Source of the DNA: CADEEN01 sp040384625 | Lineage (GTDB): Bacteria > Pseudomonadota > Gammaproteobacteria > Burkholderiales > Burkholderiaceae_C | Assembly (NCBI GenBank): GCA_040384625.1 | Contig: JAZKIW010000028.1 | Location: 1-64,000, forward strand | Length of the DNA: 64,000 nucleotides | Direction of reading: 5' to 3' | In this document: positions 38,921 to 49,636 of the stretch, one piece after another | Position numbering within the stretch: position 1 is the first letter of the stretch | Layout of the letters: the number at the start of each line of letters is the position of its first letter | Notes under the pieces: generated by a model | Told to the model about the DNA's origin: nothing | What the model saw: the letters and a program-made list of their open reading frames with translations, nothing else | The model's database searches: none | Made by a program: the position numbers and the translations under genes

Positions 38921-39877
38921 CTACGGCGCGACCTGCAATTGGCGTGACAGCGCCTCGGCGGCCGCCAGCCAGGCCGGCTCGTCGGTGCGCGCGCGCGCCA
39001 ATGCCCGCCAGGCTGCCTGGCGAGCCGCCTCGCGCTGCCCCATCTGCAACCGCGTCACCGCCAGGTTGTGCCAGGCAGCGGCAGAGTCATGCTGCGAGGC
39101 CACGCGCTCGAAGGCTTGAGCCGCGCCCGTCAGGTCACCTCCGGCGAAGCGGGTGTTGCCCTGGCCCAGGCCGGCGAGCGCATTGCCGGGCCAGCGCGTG
39201 ACGATGCTGTCGTAGGCGCGCAGTGCCAGCGCTGGTGCGGCCACACGCTCGAAACCAATTGCCGCCTGGACGGCATCGACTTCGGTCGCCGTGGCCGGCA
39301 GCCGCCCAGGCGGCAAGGCCACGAAGGCCCAGTGCATGCCGCGCGCCCAGGTGCGCTCGAACAGCACGAAACCCATGCGCTCGCGCTCGTTGATGCCGCT
39401 GCGCAGCACGAGCTCGCGCGCGCCCAGGTCGTAACCGACGACGACCGCGTAGTGCCATTGCGGCGCGAAGGCCAGACCGAGGTTCTGCAGCACCAGGACC
39501 GGATTGCCGGCCGCGATTTCGCTCAGCAGGGTGACCAATTGCGGCGACAGCTGCACGGCCAAGGCACCGAAGCGGCGCGACGCAGCCAGCATCTCGGCCT
39601 GCAGAGCGCCTTCGCGCGAAGGCAAGAAGACGGCGTCCGCGAGCTGTTCGGGCGTGGCCGGCAGGCCGGCGTGGACGAGGACGGTGGCCAGCGCCGCCGG
39701 GCCACAGTGGTACGGCGTCTGCGGGAAGAACGGCACCGCACGCAACTCTGCTTGCGGCACCAGGCCGGCTGGCGGCGATAGCGCCAACGCGGCGCTCTGC
39801 GGCGGATCGGCGAAGACCGCGCAACCGCCGAGGCCAGACGCGAGCGCGCCGAGCAACCAGGCCCGGCGCGGAATCAC
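38921..39877 (-). CDS. PA2778 family cysteine peptidase (C39-like) with TPR tail
   Basis: 318 residues. The signal ends LGSGLGGCAVF-like (ASGLGGCAVF), a lipobox with Cys about 19. The papain/C39-like domain (about 42-195) has nucleophile Cys in TPYHCGPAAL and His in QWHYAVVVGYD. The C-terminal third has tetratricopeptide-type helices (AAQAFERVASQHDSAAAWHNLAV). It is always found with the PA2779-family gene, here 13 bp upstream on the same strand. Probably a membrane-anchored processing peptidase; the substrate is unknown. Convergent with rluF, 15 bp apart. Confidence 0.88.
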   Translation of the reverse strand: MIPRRAWLLGALASGLGGCAVFADPPQSAALALSPPAGLVPQAELRAVPFFPQTPYHCGPAALATVLVHAGLPATPEQLADAVFLPSREGALQAEMLAASRRFGALAVQLSPQLVTLLSEIAAGNPVLVLQNLGLAFAPQWHYAVVVGYDLGARELVLRSGINERERMGFVLFERTWARGMHWAFVALPPGRLPATATEVDAVQAAIGFERVAAPALALRAYDSIVTRWPGNALAGLGQGNTRFAGGDLTGAAQAFERVASQHDSAAAWHNLAVTRLQMGQREAARQAAWRALARARTDEPAWLAAAEALSRQLQVAP

Positions 39878-39890
39878 GATCTTCGAACGC

Positions 39891-40292
39891 CTAGCGGATC
39901 GTGCGCGTGAACGGGAAGACCTTGGTGAAGCCGAGGATGTCGGTGATCAGCAGGATCACGAAGATGGTCACGATCACCCCCAGCGCATTACCGCCCGCGG
40001 GGGCTTGATCGATCTGCGCAGCGACCTGGGCCGCTTCGGCATCCGTCAGGGCCGCCACGCGATCACGCGCTGCGTCGACGCTGACGCCACGCGATTGCAG
40101 TCCGGCGACGACATCGGCGCGAGACAGGGTCTGTTCGAGCAGCGCTCGGCCGGGCTGTGCAGCGGCAGCCTGTTCGGTGCCGATCAGTGCCGGTGCAGCG
40201 ACCGTCACCGGGGCTGCCTGGGCCATGCCGGCAAAGCTCAAGCTGATGGCCAGCACGGTGGCCAGGGCGCGTCGAATGGGGGATGTCGTCAT
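39891..40292 (-). CDS. PA2779 family protein
   Basis: 133 residues from ATG 40292; the longer frame overlaps the divergent MFS gene and lacks homology. A signal peptide (1-26, ending MAQA) is followed by a helical stretch (TLSRADVVAGLQSRGVSVDAARDRVAALTDAEAAQVA). A Gly/Pro break then leads to a C-terminal transmembrane helix (ALGVIVTIFVILLITDILGF, about 102-121) and a short basic tail. The fixed partner of the PA2778 cysteine peptidase encoded just downstream, possibly its substrate. Function is not established. Confidence 0.85.
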   Translation of the reverse strand: MTTSPIRRALATVLAISLSFAGMAQAAPVTVAAPALIGTEQAAAAQPGRALLEQTLSRADVVAGLQSRGVSVDAARDRVAALTDAEAAQVAAQIDQAPAGGNALGVIVTIFVILLITDILGFTKVFPFTRTIR

Positions 40293-40379
40293 GTGCGGTC
40301 TCCAGGGTTGTTGGCAATTCATCCTAGCGCAAGCGCAGGGCTCTCCTTGTAGGACAGGACCGGCTGGTACCCTCGGCAG

Positions 40380-41642
40380 ATGACTGATTTGACAGCGCGC
40401 CGCGGCGTCGGAAAAGCGGGCGCAGCGCGGGCAAACGCTGTCGTGCTGGCACCTCACATCGCAGCCATTGCACTGGCCCTGCTGCTCGGCCTGCAGCCGG
40501 TGCTCACCGACCTGTACCTGCCGGCCCTGCCCCTACTGGCACGCGACCTGGCGGCGCCGATGAGTGCCACTCAGTTGACGATGTCGGCACTCATCCTGGC
40601 CTTCGGCTTGTCGCAACTGGCATGGGGTCCGCTGGCCGACCGCTTCGGCCGCCGGCCGGTTTTGCTGAGCAGCCTCGTGATGCTGGTCCTGGCAAGCATT
40701 GGCGCCACACTGGCCTCGCACATCGCGTGGCTGATCGTCTGGCGCGCCGCGCAAGGGGCGACGATGGCCGCCGCCGTGGTCTGCGCACGCGCCATGGTGC
40801 GCGACCTGTACGAGCCGCATCAGGGCGCGCGCGTGATGTCGCTCGGCATGTCGGGATTAGGCGTGCTGGCGATCGGCGCTCCGCTGCTCGGCGGCGTACT
40901 GGCGATGGCCTTCGGCTGGCGCAGTGCATTGGCTGCGGTGGCCTGCTTTGCGATCGTGGTGCTGGTCTTCGTCTGGCGCGTCTTGCCGGAGACCCTGGTG
41001 CTGCGCAATCCGCGCGCGCTGCATGCCCCGACCCTGTTCGCAAACGCGAAGCAGATCCTCTCGCACCCTGGCTTTCGCGCCTGGACCTTGCTGACGACCG
41101 CCACCTACGGCGGGCTGTTCACGCTGCTGTCGGCCTCGTCCTTCGTCTACATCGAGGTGCTCGGATTGAGCCCGGCACAGTACGGCCTGGCGATGGCCTC
41201 GGGCTCCTCGTTCTACCTGATCGGGACCTTTTTCTGCCGGCGCTGGTTGCTGCGCCTGGGCCTGCTCGGCGCAGTTCGGCGCGGCGCTCTGTTCACCCTC
41301 TCGGGCGCGCTGGGGATGCTGGCCTGCGCCCTGGTACCGGCCGTTGCCGGCGTGACCATGGTGCTCGCGTCGCAGTGGTTGTTCGCCTTCGGCCACGGCA
41401 TCCACCAGCCCTGCGGCCAGACCGGCGCGGTCGGACCCTTCCCGCAGATGGCCGGCGTGGCCTCAGCGCTGTCGGGCTGCCTGCTGGCACTGACGGCCTT
41501 CGCCGTCGGCCTGTGGCTCGGCCGTGCCATGGACGGCACGCTCGCCCCGATGGCTTGGGGCGTCGCCTTCTGGGGCAGCTTGACAGCGGCCGTCGCATGG
41601 ACGCTGGTGCAGCGGCACGGCCAAGCCGCGAAAGCGGCATGA
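40380..41642 (+). CDS. Bcr/CflA family multidrug efflux MFS transporter
   Basis: 420 residues with 12 predicted transmembrane helices. Family markers: TDLYLPALPLLARDL in helix 1 (acidic residue and Pro), the loop 2-3 motif PLADRFGRRPVLL, and motif C-like GMSGLGVLAIGAPLLGG. Drug/proton antiporter of the inner membrane; substrates unknown. Start ATG 40380 lies 87 bp from the divergent PA2779 gene. The stop overlaps miaA (ATGA). Confidence 0.92.
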   Translation: MTDLTARRGVGKAGAARANAVVLAPHIAAIALALLLGLQPVLTDLYLPALPLLARDLAAPMSATQLTMSALILAFGLSQLAWGPLADRFGRRPVLLSSLVMLVLASIGATLASHIAWLIVWRAAQGATMAAAVVCARAMVRDLYEPHQGARVMSLGMSGLGVLAIGAPLLGGVLAMAFGWRSALAAVACFAIVVLVFVWRVLPETLVLRNPRALHAPTLFANAKQILSHPGFRAWTLLTTATYGGLFTLLSASSFVYIEVLGLSPAQYGLAMASGSSFYLIGTFFCRRWLLRLGLLGAVRRGALFTLSGALGMLACALVPAVAGVTMVLASQWLFAFGHGIHQPCGQTGAVGPFPQMAGVASALSGCLLALTAFAVGLWLGRAMDGTLAPMAWGVAFWGSLTAAVAWTLVQRHGQAAKAA

Positions 41643-42574
41643 ACCGGCCGGCCTGGATCGGCCTCGCCGGGCCGACCGCCAGCGGCAAGAGCGCTATCGC
41701 GCTGGCGCTGGCGCAACGCCTGCCGCTCGAGATCGTCAGCGTCGACTCGGCCCTGGTCTACCGCGGCATGGACATCGGCAGCGCCAAGCCGAGCGTGGCC
41801 GAGCAGGCCGCCGTGCCGCACCACCTGATCGACCTGATCGATCCGCGCGAAACCTACTCGGCGGCGCAGTTCGCTGCCGACGCCACGCGCCTGATCGGCG
41901 AGATCAATGCGCGCGGCCGCTTGCCGCTGTTGGTGGGCGGCACGATGCTGTACTTCAAGATCCTCAGCGACGGCATCGATGCCCTGCCTGCGGTCGACCC
42001 GGCCCTGCGCGCCGCGATCGAAGCCGAGGCCTTTGCGCGCGGCTGGACAGCGCTGCATGCCGAACTCGCGCGCGTCGACCCGGTCAGCGCTGCGCGCCTG
42101 CCGGCCACCGATGCGCAGCGCATCGGGCGCGCGTTGGAGGTCTTCCGCAGCAGCGGACGCACGCTGTCGAGCTTTCACACCGCGCCCCGCGCACCGCAAC
42201 CGGCCGCATTGATCGCGCTCGAGCCCGTGGCGCGAGCCTGGCTGCACCAACGCATCGAAGCGCGCTTCGACGCGATGCTCGCGCAGGGCCTACTCGACGA
42301 GGTGCGAGCCTTGCGCGCACGACGCGACCTGCACGCAGGCCTACCGTCGATGCGCTGCGTGGGCTATCGACAGGCTTGGACCGCGCTCGACGAAGGCTTG
42401 GCCGGCGAGGCCTTGCACGCGGCGGTGCGCGAGCGCGGCATCGCGGCCACACGCCAGCTGGCCAAGCGGCAGCTGACCTGGCTGCGTGGGATGCAACGCG
42501 AAATCGTGGCCTGCGACGGCGATGGGGTGCTGGCGTCGGTGGCCGCCATCGTCGAGCGCTGGCGCGCTGCATGA
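41639..42574 (+). CDS. miaA: tRNA dimethylallyltransferase
   Basis: 311 residues. Adds dimethylallyl to N6 of A37 in tRNAs reading UNN codons. The P-loop GPTASGKSAIAL is at residues 10-21, then SVDSALVYRGMDIGSAKP, DLIDPRETYSAAQF and GGTMLYFKILSDG. CVGYRQAW near residue 240 is conserved. Start overlaps the MFS stop and its own stop overlaps the next ABC gene (both ATGA), so it is translationally coupled inside a transport cluster rather than with mutL or hfq. Confidence 0.96.
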   Translation: MNRPAWIGLAGPTASGKSAIALALAQRLPLEIVSVDSALVYRGMDIGSAKPSVAEQAAVPHHLIDLIDPRETYSAAQFAADATRLIGEINARGRLPLLVGGTMLYFKILSDGIDALPAVDPALRAAIEAEAFARGWTALHAELARVDPVSAARLPATDAQRIGRALEVFRSSGRTLSSFHTAPRAPQPAALIALEPVARAWLHQRIEARFDAMLAQGLLDEVRALRARRDLHAGLPSMRCVGYRQAWTALDEGLAGEALHAAVRERGIAATRQLAKRQLTWLRGMQREIVACDGDGVLASVAAIVERWRAA

Positions 42575-43236
42575 GCCTGTCCTTGCTGCGCGTCGATCGG
42601 CTGGCCAAGCACTACGGCGCTGCGCCGGTGTTCGAGGGCGTGTCGTTCGAGGTCCAACACGGCGAGGTCGTCGCCATCCTGGGCGAATCGGGGGTCGGCA
42701 AGTCGACCCTACTGAACGCCCTGGCCGGCCTCGACGCGCCCAGCGCGGGCAGCGTCGAGCTGGCCGGCCGTGCCTTGCAGGGGCTGGACGAGCGCGCCCT
42801 CGCGCACTGGCGCCGCGCCAATGTCGGCTTCGTGTTCCAGGCCTTCCATGTGCTGCCGCACCTGACGGTGGCGCAGAACATCGCCCTGCCGCTGCTGCTA
42901 CTGGACCGGCCCGACGCAGCCCGCGTGCAGCACATGCTGGCGGCCGTCGGCCTCGCGGGATTCGACGCGCGCCTGCCGCGCACCCTGTCGGGCGGCCAGC
43001 TGCAGCGCGTGGCGATCGCGCGCGCCCTGGTGCATCGACCGCAGCTGGTGCTGGCAGACGAACCGACGGGCAACCTCGATCCCGACACCGCCGAGCGCGT
43101 GATCGAGTTGCTGGCGACCCAGGTGCGCTCCGAGGGCGCCGCCTGCGTCCTGGTCACGCACTCTAGAGCCGCCGCCGCGCGCGCCGACAGGGTGCTGCGC
43201 CTCTCGGCGCACGGCATCGAAGCGGCAGCCAGGTGA
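42571..43236 (+). CDS. ABC transporter ATP-binding protein (LolD/MacB type)
   Basis: 221 residues. Walker A GESGVGKS (about 38-45), Q-loop VFQAFHVLPHLT, signature LSGGQLQRVAIARAL, Walker B LVLADEPTGNLD and H-loop VTHS. Sequence class and size match ATPases paired with FtsX-like permeases. Coupled to miaA by ATGA and followed 4 bp later by its permease. Likely part of an AttEFGH-like three-component system with the lipocalin-like protein downstream. Confidence 0.93.
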   Translation: MSLSLLRVDRLAKHYGAAPVFEGVSFEVQHGEVVAILGESGVGKSTLLNALAGLDAPSAGSVELAGRALQGLDERALAHWRRANVGFVFQAFHVLPHLTVAQNIALPLLLLDRPDAARVQHMLAAVGLAGFDARLPRTLSGGQLQRVAIARALVHRPQLVLADEPTGNLDPDTAERVIELLATQVRSEGAACVLVTHSRAAAARADRVLRLSAHGIEAAAR

Positions 43237-43240
43237 GCAC

Positions 43241-45757
43241 ATGAACACCTGGCGGCTGCTGCGCACGCTGACGCTGCCCGAATGGCGCGCGCACCCGCTG
43301 CGCCAGGCGCTGGCGCTGCTGGCCGTCGCCCTCGGGGTGGCCCTCGCGTTCTCGGTGCACCTGATCAACCAGTCGGCGCTGTCAGAGTTCTCGGCCGCCG
43401 TGCGTGCCGCCAATGGCGAGCCCGACGCGGCCCTCGTCTGCACCCGGCGCGAGGGCTGCGACGACGCGCTGGCCGAGGCGCTGGGGGCGCAGCCGGAGGT
43501 CAGCCTGGCCAGCCCGGTGGTCGAGGTCGACAGCTATGCGATCGCCCGCAACGGTCAGCGCATTGCGCTCAAGCTGGTCGGTGTCGATGCGCTTCAGGTC
43601 GGTGCGGTCGCCCCCGCACTGCTGGCCCGTGCGGCCGAGGGCAACGAACGCCTGGTCGCGCTCGACCCGGACGCCGTCTTCCTGAATGCCAGCGCGTTGC
43701 AGCGGCTGGGAGTCCAGCCCGGCGACAAGCTCGAGGTGCAGCATGGGCTGGCCACCGTCGCACTGCGTGTGGCCGGCCAGGTGGCCGCGGGCGGCGCAGC
43801 GCTGGCGGTGATCGACATCGCCGGCGCTCAGACGCACTTCGGCTTCGACGGCCGCCTGACCCGCATCGATCTGCGCCTGGCCGCAGGCGCCAGTGCGCAG
43901 GCGCTGTTGCCTGGGCTGCCGCCAGCTTGGCGCCTCGCTGCGGCCGACGACGCGGCCCAGCGCGTGGCGAATGTGTCGCGCGCCTATCGCGTCAATCTCA
44001 CGGTGCTGGCCCTGGTGGCCCTGTTCGTCGGGGCCTTCCTCGTCTTCTCGGTGCTGGCGCTGGCCGTCGCGCAGCGCACGCCGGGGCTCGCCCTGCTCGG
44101 CGTGCTCGGCCTGTCGGGCGGCGAGCGAGGGCGCCTGGTGCTGGCCGAGTGCGCCCTGCTCGGTGTCGCCGGCAGCGTCATCGGCGTCGGCGCCGGAACG
44201 CTGCTGGCCCGCGCCGCACTGGAATGGCTGGCTGGCGATCTGGGCGGCGGCTACTTTCCGGGCATCGCACCCGCGCTTGCGTTCTCCTGGCCCGCGGCGT
44301 TCGCCTTCACGGGACTCGGAAGCCTGGCGGCCCTGATCGGCGGTTGGCTGCCGGCGCGTCAGGCCGCGGCGCTGGCGCCGGCGCAGGCCCTGAAGGGTCT
44401 CGGTGGCTCACACCGGGGCGCCGCGCCGTGGTGGCGCGGCCCACTGCTGCTGGTGGCCGGCGGCCTGCTCGCACTCGCACCGCCGGTCGGCGGCCTGCCC
44501 GTCGCGGCCTATGCGTCCGTGGCCCTGCTACTGCTCGGAGGCATCGCCTGCGTGCCGGCCCTGATCGACCTCTTGCTCTCTCGTACGGCCACGCCAGACT
44601 CAGCGCTTGCCCTGCTGGCCCTGCAGCGCGCGCGCCACGAGCGCGACGCTGCAACGGTGGCCGTGGCCGGTGTCGTCGCCAGCCTGGCCCTGGCGGTAGC
44701 GCTGACCGTCATGGTGGCGAGCTTTCGCGACGGCGTGGCACGCTGGCTCGACCAGGTGCTGCCCGCCGACCTCTATGTGCGCAGCGCCGCCAGCAGTGCC
44801 GCCAGCGACCAGGCCTTTCTGCCGCCAGGCTTTGCGGCCTCTGTCGCCGGGCTGCCCGGTGTGCAGCGCGTCGAAGCCTCGCGCACGCGCGCCCTGGTGT
44901 TCGACCCGGCGCGACCGGCGGTGAGCCTGATCGCACGACCCCTGCCCGAGCCGGCGCGCAACCTGCCGCTGCTCGGCCCAGCGCTGGCGGCCGATGCCGA
45001 GATGCCGGGCGTCTACGTCAGCGAAGCGATGGCCACGCTGTACGGCGCTGAACCGGGCTCGACGCTGGACTTGCCCGTGGCCACAAGCAACGCAGCGTCG
45101 ATCAAGGTGCGCGTGCTCGGCGTCTGGCGCGACTACGCGCGCCAGTTCGGCAGCCTGGCCATCGACAGCCAGACCTATCAACGCCTGACCGGCGACACGC
45201 GCCAGAACGACCTGGCGCTGTGGCTCGCGCCGGGTGTGCCCAGCGAGGCGGTGCAGCGCGCCGTGCGGGCCCTTGCGGACGAACCCTCCTTGCTCGACTT
45301 CGCTGCCACGACGCAGTTGCGCCGAACCTCGCTCGCCATCTTCGACCGCAGCTTCGCCGTCACCTACTACCTGCAGGCGGTGGCCATCGCGATCGGCCTG
45401 GCCGGCATCGCGGCCAGCTTCTCGGCGCAGGTGCTGGCGCGGCGACGCGAATTCGGCCTGCTCGCCCACTTGGGTCTGACGCGGGCGCAGATAGTCGGCG
45501 TGGTCGCCGGCGAAGGTGCGGCCTGGACGGCGGCCGGCGCGCTCGCCGGCCTGGCGCTCGGCCTGGCGGTGGCTGTGGTCCTGGTGCACGTGGTCAATCC
45601 GCAGAGCTTTCACTGGACGATGGAGTTGCTGCTGCCCTGGGGCCGGCTCGCGGCGCTGGCCGCCGCGGTGCTGCTGGCCGGCAGCGCGACGGCCGCGATC
45701 AGCGCGCGCGCCGCCGCTTCGCAGGACGCGGTGGCAGCGGTAAAGGAGGACTGGTGA
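43241..45757 (+). CDS. FtsX-like ABC transporter permease
   Basis: 838 residues. An N-terminal helix (about 22-45), then a large periplasmic MacB_PCD-like region, then two FtsX blocks of transmembrane helices (about 250-420 with VALFVGAFLVFSVLALAVAQRTPGLALLGVLG, and 700-830 with ARRREFGLLAHLGLTRAQIVG). The paired coupling-helix repeats R(T/E)(P/F)GLL..LG occur in both halves, as in LolCE-type proteins fused in one chain. Partner of the ATPase 4 bp upstream. The gene ends in an overlap with the AttH-like gene. Cargo unknown; envelope lipids or lipoproteins are typical for such systems. Confidence 0.92.
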   Translation: MNTWRLLRTLTLPEWRAHPLRQALALLAVALGVALAFSVHLINQSALSEFSAAVRAANGEPDAALVCTRREGCDDALAEALGAQPEVSLASPVVEVDSYAIARNGQRIALKLVGVDALQVGAVAPALLARAAEGNERLVALDPDAVFLNASALQRLGVQPGDKLEVQHGLATVALRVAGQVAAGGAALAVIDIAGAQTHFGFDGRLTRIDLRLAAGASAQALLPGLPPAWRLAAADDAAQRVANVSRAYRVNLTVLALVALFVGAFLVFSVLALAVAQRTPGLALLGVLGLSGGERGRLVLAECALLGVAGSVIGVGAGTLLARAALEWLAGDLGGGYFPGIAPALAFSWPAAFAFTGLGSLAALIGGWLPARQAAALAPAQALKGLGGSHRGAAPWWRGPLLLVAGGLLALAPPVGGLPVAAYASVALLLLGGIACVPALIDLLLSRTATPDSALALLALQRARHERDAATVAVAGVVASLALAVALTVMVASFRDGVARWLDQVLPADLYVRSAASSAASDQAFLPPGFAASVAGLPGVQRVEASRTRALVFDPARPAVSLIARPLPEPARNLPLLGPALAADAEMPGVYVSEAMATLYGAEPGSTLDLPVATSNAASIKVRVLGVWRDYARQFGSLAIDSQTYQRLTGDTRQNDLALWLAPGVPSEAVQRAVRALADEPSLLDFAATTQLRRTSLAIFDRSFAVTYYLQAVAIAIGLAGIAASFSAQVLARRREFGLLAHLGLTRAQIVGVVAGEGAAWTAAGALAGLALGLAVAVVLVHVVNPQSFHWTMELLLPWGRLAALAAAVLLAGSATAAISARAAASQDAVAAVKEDW

Positions 45758-46860
45758 TTCCGCGCCGCGCGCTGCTGGTTTGCGCCGGGATCGGTGGCCT
45801 CGGGCCTGCGGGGCACGCCGATGTTCAGGCGCAAAACGGTGTCACGCCACGCGCACTCGTGTGGCCGCGCGACCACGGCGCCCACCCCGACACACGCACC
45901 GAGTGGTGGTATGCCACCGGATGGTTGCAGGACACTGAGACCGGGGTCGAGGCGCCGGCCTACGGCTTCCAGCTCACCTTCTTCCGTAGCCGCACTGGTC
46001 TGGCCGCCAAGCTCGAGAGCCGCTTCGCCGCACGCCAGTTGTTGTTCGCGCACGCAGCGTTGACGGACCTGGCCGCACGGAGTCTGCGCCACGCCGAACG
46101 CCTCGCACGCTGGAGCGGCGATCAAAGCGCGAAGCGCGCGGCGGCATCGCTGAACGACACGCGGGTGCACATCGGCGACTGGCGCCTCGAGCGCGCTGGT
46201 GATGCTTACCAGGCGCGGATCGGCGACGAAGGCGCAGGCTTCGCCCTGCGCCTGGTACTGGCGCCGACCCAGCCGCTGTTGCTGCAGGGCGATGCCGGTT
46301 TCAGCCGCAAGGGACCTGCGCCGCAAGACGCCAGCCACTACTACAGCCAGACGCAACTGAACGTCAGCGGCGAGTTGATGCAAGCAGGTAAATCGCGTGC
46401 GGTGCGCGGCCGGGCCTGGCTCGACCATGAGTGGAGCGAGTCGGTGCTGCCGGATGGCGCCGTCGGCTGGGACTGGATCGGCATCAACTTCGCCGATGGC
46501 GGCGCGCTCACAGCCTTTCGCTTGCGCCGCGCCGACGGCAGCGCCGTCTGGGCCGGCGGCAGCCACCGCCCGCGCAGCGGCACCGCGCAAGTCTTCGCCC
46601 CTAACGAACTTCGTTTCGAGCCGCTCGCCCATTGGACCAGCGCCGCGACCCGTGCGCGCTATCCGGTGCGCTGGCGCGTGCACACGCCGGCAGGGGCGTT
46701 CGAAGTGCGCGCCCTGCTCGATGCGCAGGAACTCGACAACCGCGCCAGCACCGGCACGGTCTACTGGGAGGGGCTGAGCGAACTGCTCGACGCGACGGGA
46801 AGCCGCGTCGGCCTGGGCTATCTCGAGATGACCGGCTACGCCGCGCCGCTGCGGCTGTAG
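45754..46860 (+). CDS. Lipocalin-like AttH/CrtC-family protein
   Basis: 368 residues from GTG 45754, which has a very strong AAAGGAGGA and overlaps the permease stop. A short export signal is likely (1-26). The AttH/carotenoid 1,2-hydratase double-lipocalin fold is seen in DTRTEWWYATGWL near the N-terminus, YSQTQLNVSG and LDHEWSES ... GWDWIGINFADG in the middle. Despite similarity to CrtC, the context (ATPase plus FtsX permease) marks it as the secreted partner of an AttEFGH-type transporter rather than a carotenoid enzyme; no carotenoid genes are nearby. Confidence 0.88.
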   Translation: MIPRRALLVCAGIGGLGPAGHADVQAQNGVTPRALVWPRDHGAHPDTRTEWWYATGWLQDTETGVEAPAYGFQLTFFRSRTGLAAKLESRFAARQLLFAHAALTDLAARSLRHAERLARWSGDQSAKRAAASLNDTRVHIGDWRLERAGDAYQARIGDEGAGFALRLVLAPTQPLLLQGDAGFSRKGPAPQDASHYYSQTQLNVSGELMQAGKSRAVRGRAWLDHEWSESVLPDGAVGWDWIGINFADGGALTAFRLRRADGSAVWAGGSHRPRSGTAQVFAPNELRFEPLAHWTSAATRARYPVRWRVHTPAGAFEVRALLDAQELDNRASTGTVYWEGLSELLDATGSRVGLGYLEMTGYAAPLRL

Positions 46861-46869
46861 CGCCGGATC

Positions 46870-47688
46870 TCAGCGCGACAGTGCCGGGTACGACTCGCCG
46901 CTGCGCCGCGGCAGATCAGGCAGGGTGCGCACGCAATTGCGCCCGGCGTCTTTGGCGGCGTACAGCGCCTGGTCCGCATCCTGGATCAGCGAGGCCAGCG
47001 AATCGTGCGAAGCATCGAGCGCGGCGACGCCGACACTGACGGTCGCCCGGATCACCTGGCCCTTCCACTCCAGACTCAACTGCGCCACGCGCTCGCGGAT
47101 GCGCTCGGCAGCGTCAAGTGCGCCGAGCGGGTCGGCATGCGGCAGGAAGACGACGAACTCCTCGCCGCCGAAGCGGCCCAGCAGGTCGGGCTGGCGCAGG
47201 GTGTCGCCCGCGGCACGCGCGATCTCGCGCAGCATCAGGTCACCGGCGAGATGCCCGTTCTCGTCGTTGACGCGCTTGAACAGATCCACGTCGACCATCA
47301 ACAGGGCCGCGGCCATGTCATAGCGGCGGCAACGCGACCACTCGCGATCGGCGAGCACCAGGAACTGGCGCCGGTTGTGCACGCCCGTCAGTTCGTCGCG
47401 CGTGGCCAGCACATCGAGCTGGGCGCGTGCTGCTTCGAGCTCGCACACCAGGCGCAACAAGGGCCAGGCGATCGGTGGCGTGATCAGCAGCGCGCACAAC
47501 AGCGCGCCTGCAGACGCCAGCAGGCGATCGCCACCGCCGGCCAAGGTCAGACCGGCATGGGTGACCACCAGGGCGATCAAGGCCACCAGGGCCGTCAGTA
47601 GCATGGTGCAGACCAGCGGCCCGAGCGCGGTGACGGCGTGTTGGGCGCGGTGGCTCCAGCGAGCAGAGCGGAAAGGGGAGATGGACAT
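46870..47688 (-). CDS. Diguanylate cyclase (GGDEF)
   Basis: 272 residues from ATG 47688; a TTG at 47742 is less likely. Two transmembrane helices (about 22-48 and 58-80) are followed by a short coil and a GGDEF domain (about 100-260). The catalytic motif is GGEEF, with the product-inhibition RxxD site (RQPD) exactly five residues upstream. TRDELTGVHNRR and MVDVDLFKRVND are typical. Makes cyclic di-GMP from two GTP at the inner membrane and should be feedback-inhibited. There is no separate sensor domain besides the membrane segment. Convergent with the AttH gene, 9 bp apart. Confidence 0.93.
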   Translation of the reverse strand: MSISPFRSARWSHRAQHAVTALGPLVCTMLLTALVALIALVVTHAGLTLAGGGDRLLASAGALLCALLITPPIAWPLLRLVCELEAARAQLDVLATRDELTGVHNRRQFLVLADREWSRCRRYDMAAALLMVDVDLFKRVNDENGHLAGDLMLREIARAAGDTLRQPDLLGRFGGEEFVVFLPHADPLGALDAAERIRERVAQLSLEWKGQVIRATVSVGVAALDASHDSLASLIQDADQALYAAKDAGRNCVRTLPDLPRRSGESYPALSR

Positions 47689-47828
47689 GATGTGGCGCGA
47701 GGATGTCGACGACCGCGGACCACTATTCGACCACAGCGGCAAGTAACCAGGGCGTGCAAAACGGCACCAAGAACCAGCCCCGGATCACGCGAACGGGGGG
47801 TTGCATTGCGCCGCATAGACTTCCTGCC

Positions 47829-49628
<1,800 letters not shown>

Positions 49629-49636
49629 TTGTCGGC

